DNA from: Epiperipatus broadwayi
Lineage: Eukaryota; Onychophora; Udeonychophora; Euonychophora; Peripatidae
Reading direction: 5' to 3'
NCBI GenBank assembly: GCA_028023455.1
Contig: JAQFVV010006231.1
Span: 5,780,036-5,844,035 of the forward strand
Length of the DNA: 64,000 bases
Shown here: piece by piece, positions 46,931 through 58,418 of the stretch
How positions within the stretch are numbered: the stretch's first letter is position 1
Layout of the letters: each line of letters opens with the position of its first letter
Notes under the pieces: model-generated
Seen by the model: the letters and a program-made list of their open reading frames with translations, nothing else
Database searches by the model: none
What the model was told of the DNA's origin: nothing
Position numbers and translations under genes: made by a program

Positions 46931-47212
46931 CCTACTATGAATTATCTTATAAATATCAAAATGAAAAAAGTTCTATATTAAATAACTGAATATTTATTCA
47001 TAAACAATACAAATATAACAATCATAATATTAAAAAAATTATTTAGATCTCTGAAACTAAATATTTGTTTACAGTGTTAAAAAAATACTTTGTGGTAAAT
47101 CACTTTACTTTTTACACATAACCTGACTGAAAGATATTTTGTTTTGTATTCATTCATGTATAAATAACTCTATTTATTTATTTTACAAATATAATTTTAA
47201 TTATACATTCAG

Positions 47213-47375
47213 GGAGGATTATGAAATTATAACTACTTTACAGATTTACAACTGAACACTGCTTTCAATCAGGCTGGTCATATTCCTAGCACTAAAACAT
47301 ATCTATCTTAGTGCTGTGAATAGTGCCTGTAAATCTTTAAAGTAGTTATAATTTTATAATATTTCCTGCATAGTG
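47213..47375. repeat. Small palindrome
   Basis: TATGAAATTATAACTACTTT and ACAGATTTACA near 47,220-47,255 are inverted at about 47,328-47,362 (TGTAAATCTTTAAAGTAG, TTATAATTTTATAA). The arms are about 45 bases with a loop of about 75. No motif found inside. Confidence 0.6.
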
Positions 47376-49194
47376 GATTTTCCCTATCTATTGAATTACA
47401 AATGAATAAAGAAAGAATGCATTTTTTAAAATCTTTTACCAATAGAGTTCTTTCATTAACTTGATGTGAGAAAAGAATTAAACCATTTATTTTTAAGTAT
47501 TAATTATTGATTTTTAAATAAATAATTTTTTAGTTATAAAGAAATAAATCAAAATTATATTTTTTATCTCTGAAAGTGCACTTCTAAATTCCCTCCATTG
47601 TTTTGAGGGTTACACAAATAATTTCATTGATTTTGCTCTTTACAAATGAGTCATTGATTACATTGCAAATTAAGGATGCAGGATTTTGAAAATCTAAGCT
47701 GGAAAGATAAGGAATTTTAAGTAATAAAGGAGAAAATATTGCTAGGACATTTTTTTTGTTACTGCTCATAAAAATAGAATGAAAGTGTGAAAGTTGAAAA
47801 AGAAAATATTAAGTGAAAGGACGAGGAGATCTCTGCAAAGACTATAAATAAATTGATTTATAATATGATTATTTTGTGGGGGGGGGGGTTATCTCAGAGA
47901 AGTTCCAATGTATGCTGGCTAATTAAACCCACAATTCCTCTTCGGGGATGCTTTTTCCACAATTGTATTTTCAGAGGCCAAGAGATGAAGGAAGCATCAT
48001 CATCCAAAGAATGAGATTCAATTGCTAGCTAGCCAAAACACTTCAGCTGGGGAATGGACAATTACTGTTGTATACATATATATAAGCTATGAACATTATG
48101 TTATTATTAATGGCTGTATCTTTCTCACCAATACTTTTAATCTGGATAATCCAAATTCTAATGTGTTATAGGCCAACTCAAGAATCTATATCAGATTTTC
48201 TCCATGTAACAGTGCAATAAGTTTCTAACTGGATAATTATGAACTCTTTTGTAAATTAAATGCAATTAGACTCATTTATTTGCTAATGTCTCAAATGACT
48301 AGGAAAATAATATTAAAAGCAATGGAGCATGATTCTAATATAAAATAATTATATTTGTTCATAATATATAATAATTTAAATTCCTTTATATATAATTTTG
48401 ATATTATCTTTCATGTGATCTGATGAATCTTGATTTGGTCAATCCCTGTACAAGGATTTTTAGGGTGGTTAGTTAATAATTAAAAGAGTCAAATCTTTTA
48501 TTGGTATGATAATTTAAGTTTAGTTTTTGCTCTGAGTAATTTAAAATTGTGAGAAAGTTATTTGCCAATCTTGGTTATGCCCCTTTTCCAGGCCATCTCC
48601 TAGAATAAAATTAGGGATGGAGCTTCTTGCATATTGGTGGAAGGTAATCTCTATGTTACATTACTTACCCTAGCTTGAGTTCTGATGTTGTCCTTTATTG
48701 AGCTGTAGTTCAGGAGGTCCCTTTGGAATCATTATATCAATAATAATAAGGCATTTTCATGCATACCTCTAATAAGATTACTTTGTTATTTAGAGTAAGA
48801 TTTAGTTAATCAAATATTGATTGGAAAGGATTTGGAGTAAAGATTAGGAAGTAATATGATAGAAGTTTAAATTCTTATCAAATAGATTCATTAGATTGTG
48901 TTATAAGAGAATCAATAAAATATTTATTATACTTTAATTTGTACATTTACAGTTCAATTTATTAATAATGTAAGAAATAAGTCTCATTATTATTATACCT
49001 TTATCTCTCTAACATTAGTATTTTAGTCCATTTAAATGTAATAATAAAGGATTCTTTATATTGTGTGGATGTTTGTGAAGTACAACAACTACTTTATTGT
49101 TGTGAGTATGTCCATTACGCAAATAAATTTAGATCAGTTTAGTGGAAATGATTTAGAATAATAATTCTTTTTTGTCTGGTGAGATGAGATGATG
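47376..49194 (+). other. No gene seen; AT-rich
   Basis: AT-rich, with a G run at 47,877-47,888 and a short GAGATGAGATGAT repeat at about 49,180-49,205. No anoctamin exon found. Confidence 0.5.
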
Positions 49195-49970
49195 AGATGA
49201 GATGCACTGTGACTTCTCCTTTTTCGGAGTCAGGAATCTCAGTTACCATGCCCAGAGAAATCTGTTAGCCACTTTACCCCTTTTTCCATTCCCTGCCCTA
49301 TGTTTTTCCCATATTCTTCTCTATTCTGCTCCATCCCATTTCCTCAACGTAATCTTTGTCAACTCCATGGCCTTTATATATAAATCCCCCATATCTTTTT
49401 CCAAAACCAACATAAAAACCAAGAACCTACCTTCTATATAATTCTTTGTTTATATTTATTTTCCCACAACTTCATTATTTGTGCCCTTTCTACTTGCAAA
49501 CATTTATTCATTCAATTAACAGATGCCTAATATTTTCTATGCCTTCCTTATACAACTTGCAGACTAAATCACCCACATTTTTTCATTTAGTGTATATTCT
49601 CTGTTATGCACTGTGATCAGCAACAATGCTCAGAGAAACATGTTAGCCACTTTACCTTCCCTTTCCATTCCCCACCCTAAGTTTTCCCATATCCTGCTCC
49701 ATCCCATTTCCACAACATAATCTTTGTCAACTCCATGGCCTTTATATTTAACACCCCATTATCTTTTCCCAAATCCAGCATAAAAATCAATAACCCACTT
49801 TCTGTATAATCACTTTCCTTATATTTATTCTTCCACAACTTTATTATTTGTATCCTTTCTGCTTTCAAGCATTTACATTCAATTAACAGATGCCTAATAT
49901 TTTCTATGCCTTCCTTACACAACTTGCAGACTAAATCACCCGTGTTTTTCCATTTATGTGTATAATCCCC
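49195..49970. repeat. Tandem duplication of the LINE 3' end, about 410 bp
   Basis: 49,240-49,590 and 49,635-49,965 are near copies: TTAGCCACTTTACC, CTCCATCCCATTTCC, TTTGTCAACTCCATGGCCTT and CAATTAACAGATGCCTAAT occur in both in the same order. The copies differ by scattered changes and small indels, so the duplication is not recent. Confidence 0.75.
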
Positions 49971-51125
49971 TGTTGCTAAAGATCCCGTTCGAGCCTTAAA
50001 CAGTAAACTACTTTCCTTGCTATTATCATAAATTAATTCGCACCTAATATTCCGTTTACTTCTATATATATTTAAACCTTTTTACTCTCCATACTAGTTC
50101 TCCATCTCTCCAACTCCCTATTCTTTATTAATGCATCTATTCTTTTATCCCATTCCTTACCACTATAACACTCAACAAATCTCCTAACACAATCATCCCA
50201 CCTTTTGTACAAGTATACTAACATAAATTCTTTATCCAAATCTTCTGCATATCATATTACCTTCCTCACCCATCTTGTTACCTGCTCTTTATTCACAACC
50301 CAATTGAATACAATTTTGGCTATTCTTTTATTATCCATAAACTGCAATCTACCGAACATTTTCATTTTGCTTTTTGCATCCCTCATATAAAAACTTGACC
50401 ATCCCATTTCTCCTTGAATTGCCTCCTTTGCTGTCCACACATCTGCATCTAATGCATGTCTTCCTACTTCTCTTTGTACTTTTTCCAAGTAATCTAATAC
50501 CCCTTTACTAACACATAAAACATCATTACCATATGTTAACCCTGCTACCGCCACTCCCTTCCATACAATTCTAGCTACATCATATTTATTATATGAAAAC
50601 ACTGTTAATTTCTTTATCAATCCCTTTCTTTTCTTTGCTTCATTTATCAATTTTTTCTCCCATTCATCCAAGCAATTTCTCTGATTACTTAAGACGATTC
50701 CCAAATAGTTATATCTATTCACCACACTTAACTTTACATCCCCCAATAAAAATTCTTTGTCTTCTCTTCCTCCAGTATTAATCATCATTACTTTTGATTT
50801 TTCTTCACTAAACTTAATCCCCATCTCTGTACCCATCCTTGTGCATGTCCTCAGCATAACTTCCATATCTTCCCTTCTTTCTGCACACAAAAAGACATCA
50901 TCTGCAAATAAAAGACCAGATAATGTATATATTCCCTTTGCCACCTATTAATGGTATCTCTATCCCTCTTCCTAATCTTTCTATTACTCTCTCCATTTCT
51001 CTCAAATACAACAAAAACAAAATAGGTGACCTAGGGCATCCTTGCCTTAGTCCCACCCCATTTTTAACTTTAACTGATTCTATATTCCCTAATCATTTTT
51101 AACTTTAACTGATTCTATATTCCCT
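49195..51125 (-). pseudogene. LINE 3' half: reverse transcriptase end and C-terminus
   Basis: Read on the - strand. Near 51,050-50,950: LRQGCPRSPILFLLYLREME, a reverse transcriptase block. Then 50,944-50,252: LSGLLFADDVFLCAERREDM with the FADD catalytic pair, KFSEEKSKVMMIN and VVNRYNYLGIVLS, with a frame break near 50,944. A further piece at 49,922-49,677 gives CKEGIENIRHLLIECKCL, a C-x2-C-x8-H-x4-C zinc-finger-like motif if the upstream CKL is included. The last part is duplicated in tandem at 49,195-49,600. 5'-truncated; at the left end of the LTR element its sequence carries a repeated stretch of about 35 bases (51,061-51,125). Confidence 0.78.
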
Positions 51126-51128
51126 CTT

Positions 51129-52951
51129 TCTACATAAATGTAGGCTCGCATGTATATATTATTGATTCTCAATAATATTAATAAAGAGAAGGGTTTCGTT
51201 AAAAGAAATAGAAAAAAAAAAAGAAAGAAAAAATTTAGTTAAAAGGATTCTAAAAACTTATTTTAAAAGAAATTAGAAAAGCTAAATAATGATGAAAGAT
51301 TAGAAAGGAAAGGGGAGGGGTGTAAAACTGAACATCGTCTCTTTCTTTCTTTGTTAAATAAGAAAATCACTTGTAAAAAGAACGAAAGAATAATTATAAT
51401 TGTGAAATTAAAAAAAGTAAACTTGTACCAAATTTCCAAATAGATTGGTACAAGATAAAGTGAGAGAAAGGAATGTTGCAATTAGTAACATTCAATATTT
51501 AAAAGAATGAAAGAAATTAATTATAATTGTAAAATTAAAAATGTAAACTTGTACCAAATTTCCAAATAGATTGGTACGAGATAAAGTAATGAAAAGGAAT
51601 GTTGCAATTAGTGGCATTCAATATTAAATGTATCAAAAGAATGAAATGAAAATTGTAATTAGAAATTGGAAAAATGTAAACTGTATAAAAAAAATTCCAG
51701 ATAGATTGGTAAGATAAGAATGAAAAGGAAGGAGGCAATTAGAGACATTCGATAGCAAGACAGCAGAGGTTTAAGCAGAGCTGATTTAGAAGTAACCGGT
51801 TGTGTTTTTTGCTGGCTAGAATTTAACAAAAATAATAATAGAAGGGTACGCTGACATGGAGGGCTAGTGGCAAACACCGGGCGTTTGCTCGGTCTATCTC
51901 CGTCTAACCATTCGCTCACTACTTATAACAACTAAAATGCTGCCGAGAAGAGACCGCCGTTACAGAACCAGATCTGCCTGGAGATTCGAAGTAGAATGTT
52001 GAAGGGATGAATACCGACTAAAATGTGGAATTAGAAAGGAAACAAACCCACGTCAAAAGACTATAAACTCTCACTCCATTCACTGGAACGTCTGAAAAAG
52101 CGAGCAACCATCTCTGCAAAAGAAGGGAAGGTTTTCCCCCTCGATGGTTGACCCGACATTGGAAAAATCATACCTAGGTAACTATTAATACATGCATGTC
52201 AGAATTAATTTGAAATAAGAAATCAGTCAGAACTAAATTATTAAAAAGTTGCGCAACACTTCGGACAGTTATCATTAAAAGAACTTATGATTGTAATCTA
52301 TTAATGTATGAGAAGGTAACAATTGAGTTACGATAATTTATTTAATGTTTCATTTGAATTATATTCTTTATTGTATATTTATGTATTTATTATGTTAGTG
52401 TGTGGATATATATGTGTGTTTTAGGATTTTATTATTCATTAGAATTAGCGAATTGCAAATTAAATTTTATTTATAAAAGGAAGTACTTAGTCATTTGCGT
52501 TTTCTTTTCTCTACCAAGCGAATAACTATTTAGAGTGAATTAAAATTAGATCAGTGAGCTAACAAGTTGATTAATTGAGGAATAAAATAAAGTAAGCTAA
52601 ATGGATAAATAAATCCAGTCTGTATTGTAAATAGAGTAAAGGAAGGAAGTGCTATAATTTATATTCCTGCTGTACCGTGATAATTCCGGGAAATTTTATA
52701 AATATTCCAGGCGCTGGGCAGAACTAATTATTCGATACAAATAATTTGCCCAGCAGAGAAGAAGCGTTTAATTGGGAAATATAATGCTGGGATGATATTT
52801 TATTATGTCAGTGTTCAATTAAGAATATATACTCGATTTTAGGGTGTATATTGGCTTCTTGCTTGTGGTAATCATCATCATCGGTGGTTAACCGGTCGAT
52901 CACATAATTAAGTGCGGCTGGGGTCTTTAACCGCACGGCGGTGGTGTTACA
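51129..52951 (+). repeat. 5' LTR, first 12 bases missing
   Basis: It ends GGTGGTGTTACA at 52,951. The 3' copy shows the true start TGTAATGCGATA, giving ends TGTAA and TTACA, the usual short inverted pair. In this copy the first 12 bases are replaced by LINE sequence. It would hold the promoter and polyadenylation signals of the element. Confidence 0.88.
51376..51765 (+). repeat. Triplicated unit with dyads inside the LTR
   Basis: Three tandem units of about 125 bases start near 51,376, 51,500 and 51,635. Units 1 and 2 contain the dyad TTGTACCAA, spacer of 13 bases, TTGGTACAA or TTGGTACGA; unit 3 keeps only part. The same triplication occurs in the 3' LTR (56,150-56,535). Position and form are like a repeated enhancer, but no factor can be named. 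Confidence 0.65.
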
Positions 52952-52955
52952 GTTT

Positions 52956-52973
52956 TGGGGGCCAGTCCGGGAT
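52956..52973 (+). other. Primer binding site (tRNA-Pro-like)
   Basis: TGGGGGCCAGTCCGGGAT starts four bases after the 5' LTR. It agrees at 16 of 18 positions with the classical tRNA-Pro primer binding site, the two differences being adjacent. Its place fixes the LTR boundary. Confidence 0.7.
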
Positions 52974-53729
52974 CTTGTCACATTCAGAAAAAAAAAAAAA
53001 AGCAGATTGAATTAAATTATAGCGCCCTGAGTAAAATAGATATACCCATATGTGATCTATACAGCGAGGTTAAATAAAGTCAAACAATCGGAAAACCGAA
53101 TTTAGACTGAGAAATATTTTATAAAAAAAAAAAAAAAAAAAGGGAAAAAAGGGAAGAAAGAAAAGTTTTTTTTTAAAATAAAGAAAAAAAAAAAACAAAC
53201 AACAAAGGGGTTTTGTTCAAGTTAAGAATTTATATGTGTTATTATAAAAATATATATATAAAAACGACAAAATAGTGTTAAAAGAAAAAAGTGTTAAAAT
53301 AAGGATTAGACGGCATAACCGTATATATGTAGTTATATAGTAGTTGTAGAGACAGTAGAATAGACCTAAGATTTAGATAAAAATATAGAATAATAATAAA
53401 AGATCGCTTGGTGAGAGAGGGAAAGTGGAGCAAAAGACAACTGAATTTTATAAAAAGAGAGAAAGAGACGGGGTAAAATTTTCTAGGCACGATCTACATT
53501 ATATAAATAAATAAAATCAAGAGAGGGAAAAGATTTTATTGTTTGAATAATAAAAGCTTGTGAGTTTAAGGGGATCTTTAAAGCAGCATAAACAAGTGAG
53601 TTAATGGATGAGGACGGGGCAGGCCAGCAAACGTACCTAATATGAAATAGCGTTGATAAACAGTATTGCATTTAATAATAATTGGGAGAAAATAATTACT
53701 TAGTCAGTGATAACATTCATTTAGAGTCA
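52974..53729 (+). other. Leader of the LTR element
   Basis: Purine- and A-rich leader between primer binding site and gag start, with poly-A runs near 53,120-53,190. No frame of its own. It would be expected to hold packaging signals, none of which I can identify. Confidence 0.5.
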
Positions 53730-55146
53730 ATGCAAACGAGGTCGAAAGCAAAAATGGACGATCAACTTGCAACCACGAAAAGTACCAGTGAAGAACAAAC
53801 GGAATTGTCCGGAGAAACAGATAGGGAAAGAGAAATAGAAACCAGTAGTGGAAATGAAATTGACATTAATGATGATAAACAAGAGCCGAAAGTTAGTATA
53901 GAAATTTATAATTTAATAAAAATGATGGAGAAAATGGGGGAGGATCAACGGCAGTTCATAAAGGAGATAAGGGAAAGAGATGAGCAGAGAGATGAAATAA
54001 ATAAGAAAATGATAGAAGATCAGCAAAGGTTTATGAAGGAATTAAAGGAAGATAATAAAAAGATGATAGACGAGTGGCAAAAACAGTTGGTTGACAAATT
54101 CGACATAAAAAATGAAGAGTTAAGTAAAAGGGTTGAAGAAACCTCAAATCAGATTTTTGTCACGAATGAAAGGCTAAACGGACAGGCTGAGTTACTAGAA
54201 AACTTAGAGCAGAGACTCACTGGAGAAGTAAATAATTTAGAACAAGAGGTTGTGATGAAAGTAGAGGGAAGGATGGCACATTTTGAGGATAAAATAGAAA
54301 CTGTGTGTCGAGAAGTAGAAGAGGTTAAAAATATGAGAGGGACAAGTTTGTGGGATAGCAGGCGCAATAACGTGGTAACGATAAATCAATTTTTGAAAAT
54401 TCGAGTTTTTTTCGGGCCACATGGGAGAAAACCCCATAGAACACCTGGGTAGCCTTGAAAGGTACGGCACATTGAATGGATTGGATGAAGAAGCCATGAT
54501 TGCCATCGCATGCAGTCACCTACAGAATGCTTCACAGGAATGGTGGGACTCGTTGTTTGAAAAACCAAAAACATTTGAGGATTATAAGACAGCTTTGCTC
54601 ACCAGTTACTGGAGCGAAGAGCACCAGGAAAACATTCGGCACCAGATATCACAAGACAGGTGGAGACCGGGAGAAACGTTTACGCCATTTTTCCGTCGCC
54701 AGGTAGCGAAATTGCGCGCACTCACTGCTAGTCCATTATCAGAGAGGCAAATTATTCGTGTAATCAGACACAATTTGCCGCAAAATGTTGAGCAAGTGCT
54801 GATAGGCACTGAACGGAAAACGGTCGAACAGGTCGCGGAACTACTAAATGCGTTCGACAGCGCTCATTCTGGTCGTAGGATAGAGGATCGAGGATTCAAA
54901 CCTCCGAGAGATCCTGTGATAAATGTGGGACCAGGTAAACCCCAACGAAGGTACGGGGAAGATAGCGGTAGATTTTATGGCGGCTCGGATGGAGCTATAG
55001 GGCCTAGGCAGAATGAAGGGGATCAGAGAGGGAAGTATCCGAATGAGGACAGAGGCTTTGATAGACGGAGGGACAATAGTCCATTCCCTAGCACAAGTGG
55101 GTATATTCCCCAGAGAAAAAAGAAAGAACCTCCCGATAGGAACTAA
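53730..55146 (+). pseudogene. Ty3/gypsy-like gag, broken by one frameshift
   Basis: The first frame runs from the ATG at 53,730 (an in-frame open stretch starts at 53,682 without ATG) and the second from before 54,421 to the stop at 55,146. Residues of the first part form a long charged coiled coil (repeated RDEQRDEINKKM-like stretches). The second part is a capsid-type domain: ASQEWWDSL, YKTALLTSYWSEEHQENIR and FRRQVAKLRAL, then an arginine- and glycine-rich tail. No CCHC zinc knuckle is seen. The frame changes at a seven-T run (54,406-54,412), which fits a one-base insertion. Because the element looks young, a sequencing or assembly error is also possible. Confidence 0.75.
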
Positions 55147-55867
55147 AAGAAAAGAAGCAACTGGACAAACACCTGTTGATGACTAAAGGATACCGACCCT
55201 GGACTTTGAACACGATAATCCACATGATAATGGAAATGTAGGGGGGATGGTGAACTACGAAGAGTAGCGAATATATGAATGAGGGTCTGGATTTTGAGAC
55301 AAATGTGTGCAGATATGAATCATGCGGGGATTGCATTTGAGCTTGGTCAAGCCGTCTTGCCGTTCATAAAAAAGAAAAAAAAAAATAGGGAGTGTGTGTG
55401 TTAATCTTGTCTATACACATAAGGATAGACAGGAAAATAAATAAAAAAAAATTAGAATGAGGACTCAGCAGAGATCTGGGCTCATTATCCGTCGTACTGG
55501 GTGAAAATCCCAAAGGTATTGGAAAGATACGAAGAATTAAACTAAAAATAGAATGAGGACTCAGCAGAGATCTGGGCTCATGATCCGTCTTACTGAAAAA
55601 AAAAAAAAAATCAACTCTCTGTGCAGAATAATGTTCGGTGGAGATTAAAAGTGTTTGGGCAGTTCAAATAAATCAAATGGAATGCAGATAGTTTAACCTA
55701 GTTGTCTCTCTAAGATAATCTCATCATACGGAAGTTATACATACTAAACGGGTACCATTAAAATTTATATCAAGAAGAAAAAAAAAAATATAGTAATAAA
55801 GGAAGATAGGGGTTAAGAATTAAAATGGCTTGACCTCAGAAAATAACTCCAGTAGATTTTAATTCTT
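55147..55867 (+). other. Non-coding stretch after gag, with short tandem repeat
   Basis: No pol frames. A unit containing AGAATGAGGACTCAGCAGAG and ATCTGGGCTCAT occurs twice, near 55,452 and 55,546. Short poly-A runs are frequent. Confidence 0.6.
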
Positions 55868-55884
55868 AAAAAAATGGGGAGCGG
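55868..55884 (+). other. Polypurine tract
   Basis: AAAAAAATGGGGAGCGG directly before the TGTAA start of the 3' LTR, the expected place for plus-strand priming. Confidence 0.75.
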
Positions 55885-57690
55885 TGTAATGCGATATCTA
55901 CATAAATGTAGGCTCGCATGTATATATTATTGATTCTCAATAATATTAATAAAGAGAAGGGTTTCGTTAAAAGAAATAGAAAAAAAAAAAAAGAAAGAAA
56001 AAATTTAGTTAAAAGGATTCTAAAAACTTATTTTAAAAGAAATTAGAAAAGCTAAATAATGATGAAAGATTAGAAAGGAAAGGGGAGGGGTGTAAAACTG
56101 AACGCGTCTCTTTCTTTCTTTGTTAAATAAGAAAATCACTTGTAAAAAGAACGAAAGAATAATTATAATTGTGAAATTAAAAAAAGTAAACTTGTACCAA
56201 ATTTCCAAATAGATTGGTACAAGATAAAGTGAGAGAAAGGAATGTTGCAATTAGTAACATTCAATATTTAAAAGAATGAAAGAAATTAATTATAATTGTA
56301 AAATTAAAAATGTAAACTTGTACCAAATTTCCAAATAGATTGGTACGAGATAAAGTAATGAAAAGGAATGTTGCAATTAGTGGCATTCAATATTAAATGT
56401 ATCAAAAGAATGAAATGAAAATTGTAATTAGAAATTGGAAAAATGTAAACTGTATAAAAAAAATTCCAGATAGATTGGTAAGATAAGAATGAAAAGGAAA
56501 GAGGCAATTAGAGACATTCGATAGCAAGACAGCAGAGGTTTAAGCAGAGCTGATTTAGAAGTAACCGGTTGTGTTTTTTTTGCTGGCTAGAATTTAACAA
56601 AAATAATAATAGAAGGGTACGCTGACATGGAGGGCTAGTGGCAAACACCGGGCGTTTGCTCGGTCTATCTCCGTCTAACCATTCGCTCACTACTTATAAC
56701 AACTAAAATGCTGCCGAGAAGAGACCGCCGTTACAGAACCAGATCTGCCTGGAGATTCGAAGTAGAATGTTGAAGGGATGAATACCGACTAAAATGTGGA
56801 ATTAGAAAGGAAACAAACCCACGTCAAAAGACTATAAACTCTCACTCCATTCACTGGAACGTCTGAAAAAGCGAGCAACCATCTCTGCAAAAGAAGGGAA
56901 GGTTTTCCCCCTCGATGGTTGACCCGACATTGGAAAAATCATACCTAGGTAACTATTAATACATGCATGTCAGAATTAATTTGAAATAAGAAATCAGTCA
57001 GAACTAAATTATTAAAAAGTTGCGCAACACTTCGGACAGTTATCATTAAAAGAACTTATGATTGTAATCTATTAATGTATGAGAAGGTAACAATTGAGTT
57101 ACGATAATTTATTTAATGTTTCATTTGAATTATATTCTTTATTGTATATTTATGTATTTATTATGTTAGTGTGTGGATATATATGTGTGTTTTAGGATTT
57201 TATTATTCATTAGAATTAGCGAATTGCAAATTAAATTTTATTTATAAAAGGAAGTACTTAGTCATTTGCGTTTTCTTTTCTCTACCAAGCGAATAACTAT
57301 TTAGAGTGAATTAAAATTAGATCAGTGAGCTAACAAGTTGATTAATTGAGGAATAAAATAAAGTAAGCTAAATGGATAAATAAATCCAGTCTGTATTGTA
57401 AATAGAGTAAAGGAAGGAAGTGCTATAATTTATATTCCTGCTGTACCGTGATAATTCCGGGAAATTTTATAAATATTCCAGGCGCTGGGCAGAACTAATT
57501 ATTCGATACAAATAATTTGCCCAGCAGAGAAGAAGCGTTTAATTGGGAAATATAATGCTGGGATGATATTTTATTATGTCAGTGTTCAATTAAGAATATA
57601 TACTCGATTTTAGGGTGTATATTGGCTTCTTGCTTGTGGTAATCATCATCATCGGTGGTTAACCGGTCGATCACATAATTAAGTGCGGCT
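55885..57690 (+). repeat. 3' LTR, truncated by the gap
   Basis: Starts TGTAATGCGATA and follows the 5' LTR almost base for base to GTGCGGCT, where the N run begins. Compared with the 5' copy only the last 31 or so bases are missing. Confidence 0.88.
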
Positions 57691-58190
57691 NNNNNNNNNN
57701 NNNNNNNNNNNNNNNNNNNNNNNNNNNNNNNNNNNNNNNNNNNNNNNNNNNNNNNNNNNNNNNNNNNNNNNNNNNNNNNNNNNNNNNNNNNNNNNNNNNN
57801 NNNNNNNNNNNNNNNNNNNNNNNNNNNNNNNNNNNNNNNNNNNNNNNNNNNNNNNNNNNNNNNNNNNNNNNNNNNNNNNNNNNNNNNNNNNNNNNNNNNN
57901 NNNNNNNNNNNNNNNNNNNNNNNNNNNNNNNNNNNNNNNNNNNNNNNNNNNNNNNNNNNNNNNNNNNNNNNNNNNNNNNNNNNNNNNNNNNNNNNNNNNN
58001 NNNNNNNNNNNNNNNNNNNNNNNNNNNNNNNNNNNNNNNNNNNNNNNNNNNNNNNNNNNNNNNNNNNNNNNNNNNNNNNNNNNNNNNNNNNNNNNNNNNN
58101 NNNNNNNNNNNNNNNNNNNNNNNNNNNNNNNNNNNNNNNNNNNNNNNNNNNNNNNNNNNNNNNNNNNNNNNNNNNNNNNNNNNNNNNNNN
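57691..58190. other. Assembly gap, 500 N
   Basis: Exactly 500 N, the form of a placeholder of unknown true size. It lies between the 3' LTR and the end of a related LTR, as expected where similar repeats break assembly. Missing anoctamin exons may be in it. Confidence 0.97.
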
Positions 58191-58398
58191 AGCGCTGGAC
58201 ATTCGCGAAGTTTCTTTGAAATAGTTTGCTCTGTTCAGCAGCCGAGAGTTCTTGGCTGGGAAAAATAACGCCAAGATAATATGTACGTATTGCCTTGGGG
58301 TTCAGTCAAGGGTATAGATATGAAGTTAAATTTGTATCTGTATTAGCTCTCTGCTTGTATTGTAACGGCGTGGGTTAAATAAATAAACAATCCATTAC
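58191..58398 (+). mobile_element. 3' part of a second, related LTR
   Basis: Order and phrases parallel the end of the first LTR: GCGCTGGACA against GCGCTGGGCA, CAGCAGCCGAGA against CAGCAGAGAAGA, GGGAAAAATAACGCC against GGGAAATATAATGC, and CTGCTTGTATTG against TTGCTTGTGGTA. It ends CCATTACA like GTGTTACA. The sequence is otherwise diverged, so it is another subfamily. The rest is in the gap. Confidence 0.6.
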
Positions 58399-58400
58399 AG

Positions 58401-58418
58401 TTGGAAGCTAAGCCGGGA
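58401..58418 (+). other. Primer-binding-site-like sequence of the second LTR
   Basis: TGGAAGCTAAGCCGGGAT starts two bases after the LTR end and shares TGG, GC, A and CCGGGAT with the first element's site. Confidence 0.45.

Larger units (their letters stand above)
51129..57690 (+). mobile_element. LTR retrotransposon with gag only (TR-GAG-like)
   Basis: Two nearly identical long terminal repeats of about 1.8 kb (51,129-52,951 and 55,885-57,690, cut by the gap) enclose about 2.9 kb. The order is LTR, primer binding site, leader, gag, non-coding stretch, polypurine tract, LTR. There is no protease, reverse transcriptase or integrase, and the space after gag (740 bases) is too short for them. 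It would therefore depend on proteins from another element. LTR differences are few (for example near 51,334, 51,730 and 51,805), which implies a recent insertion. Gag resembles Ty3/gypsy gag. The target duplication cannot be read because the 5' end is trimmed and the 3' end is in the gap. Confidence 0.85.

Noticed and set aside
49202-49441. 79-codon + strand frame, and similar ones at 50,593-50,951
   Set aside because: Antisense of the LINE reverse transcriptase and its duplicated 3' end.
51263-51919. Several - strand frames repeated at 56,020-56,690
   Set aside because: They lie in the LTRs, recur because the LTRs are repeats, and have no domain.
57579-58274. Long frames across the N gap
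   Set aside because: They consist mostly of unknown bases.
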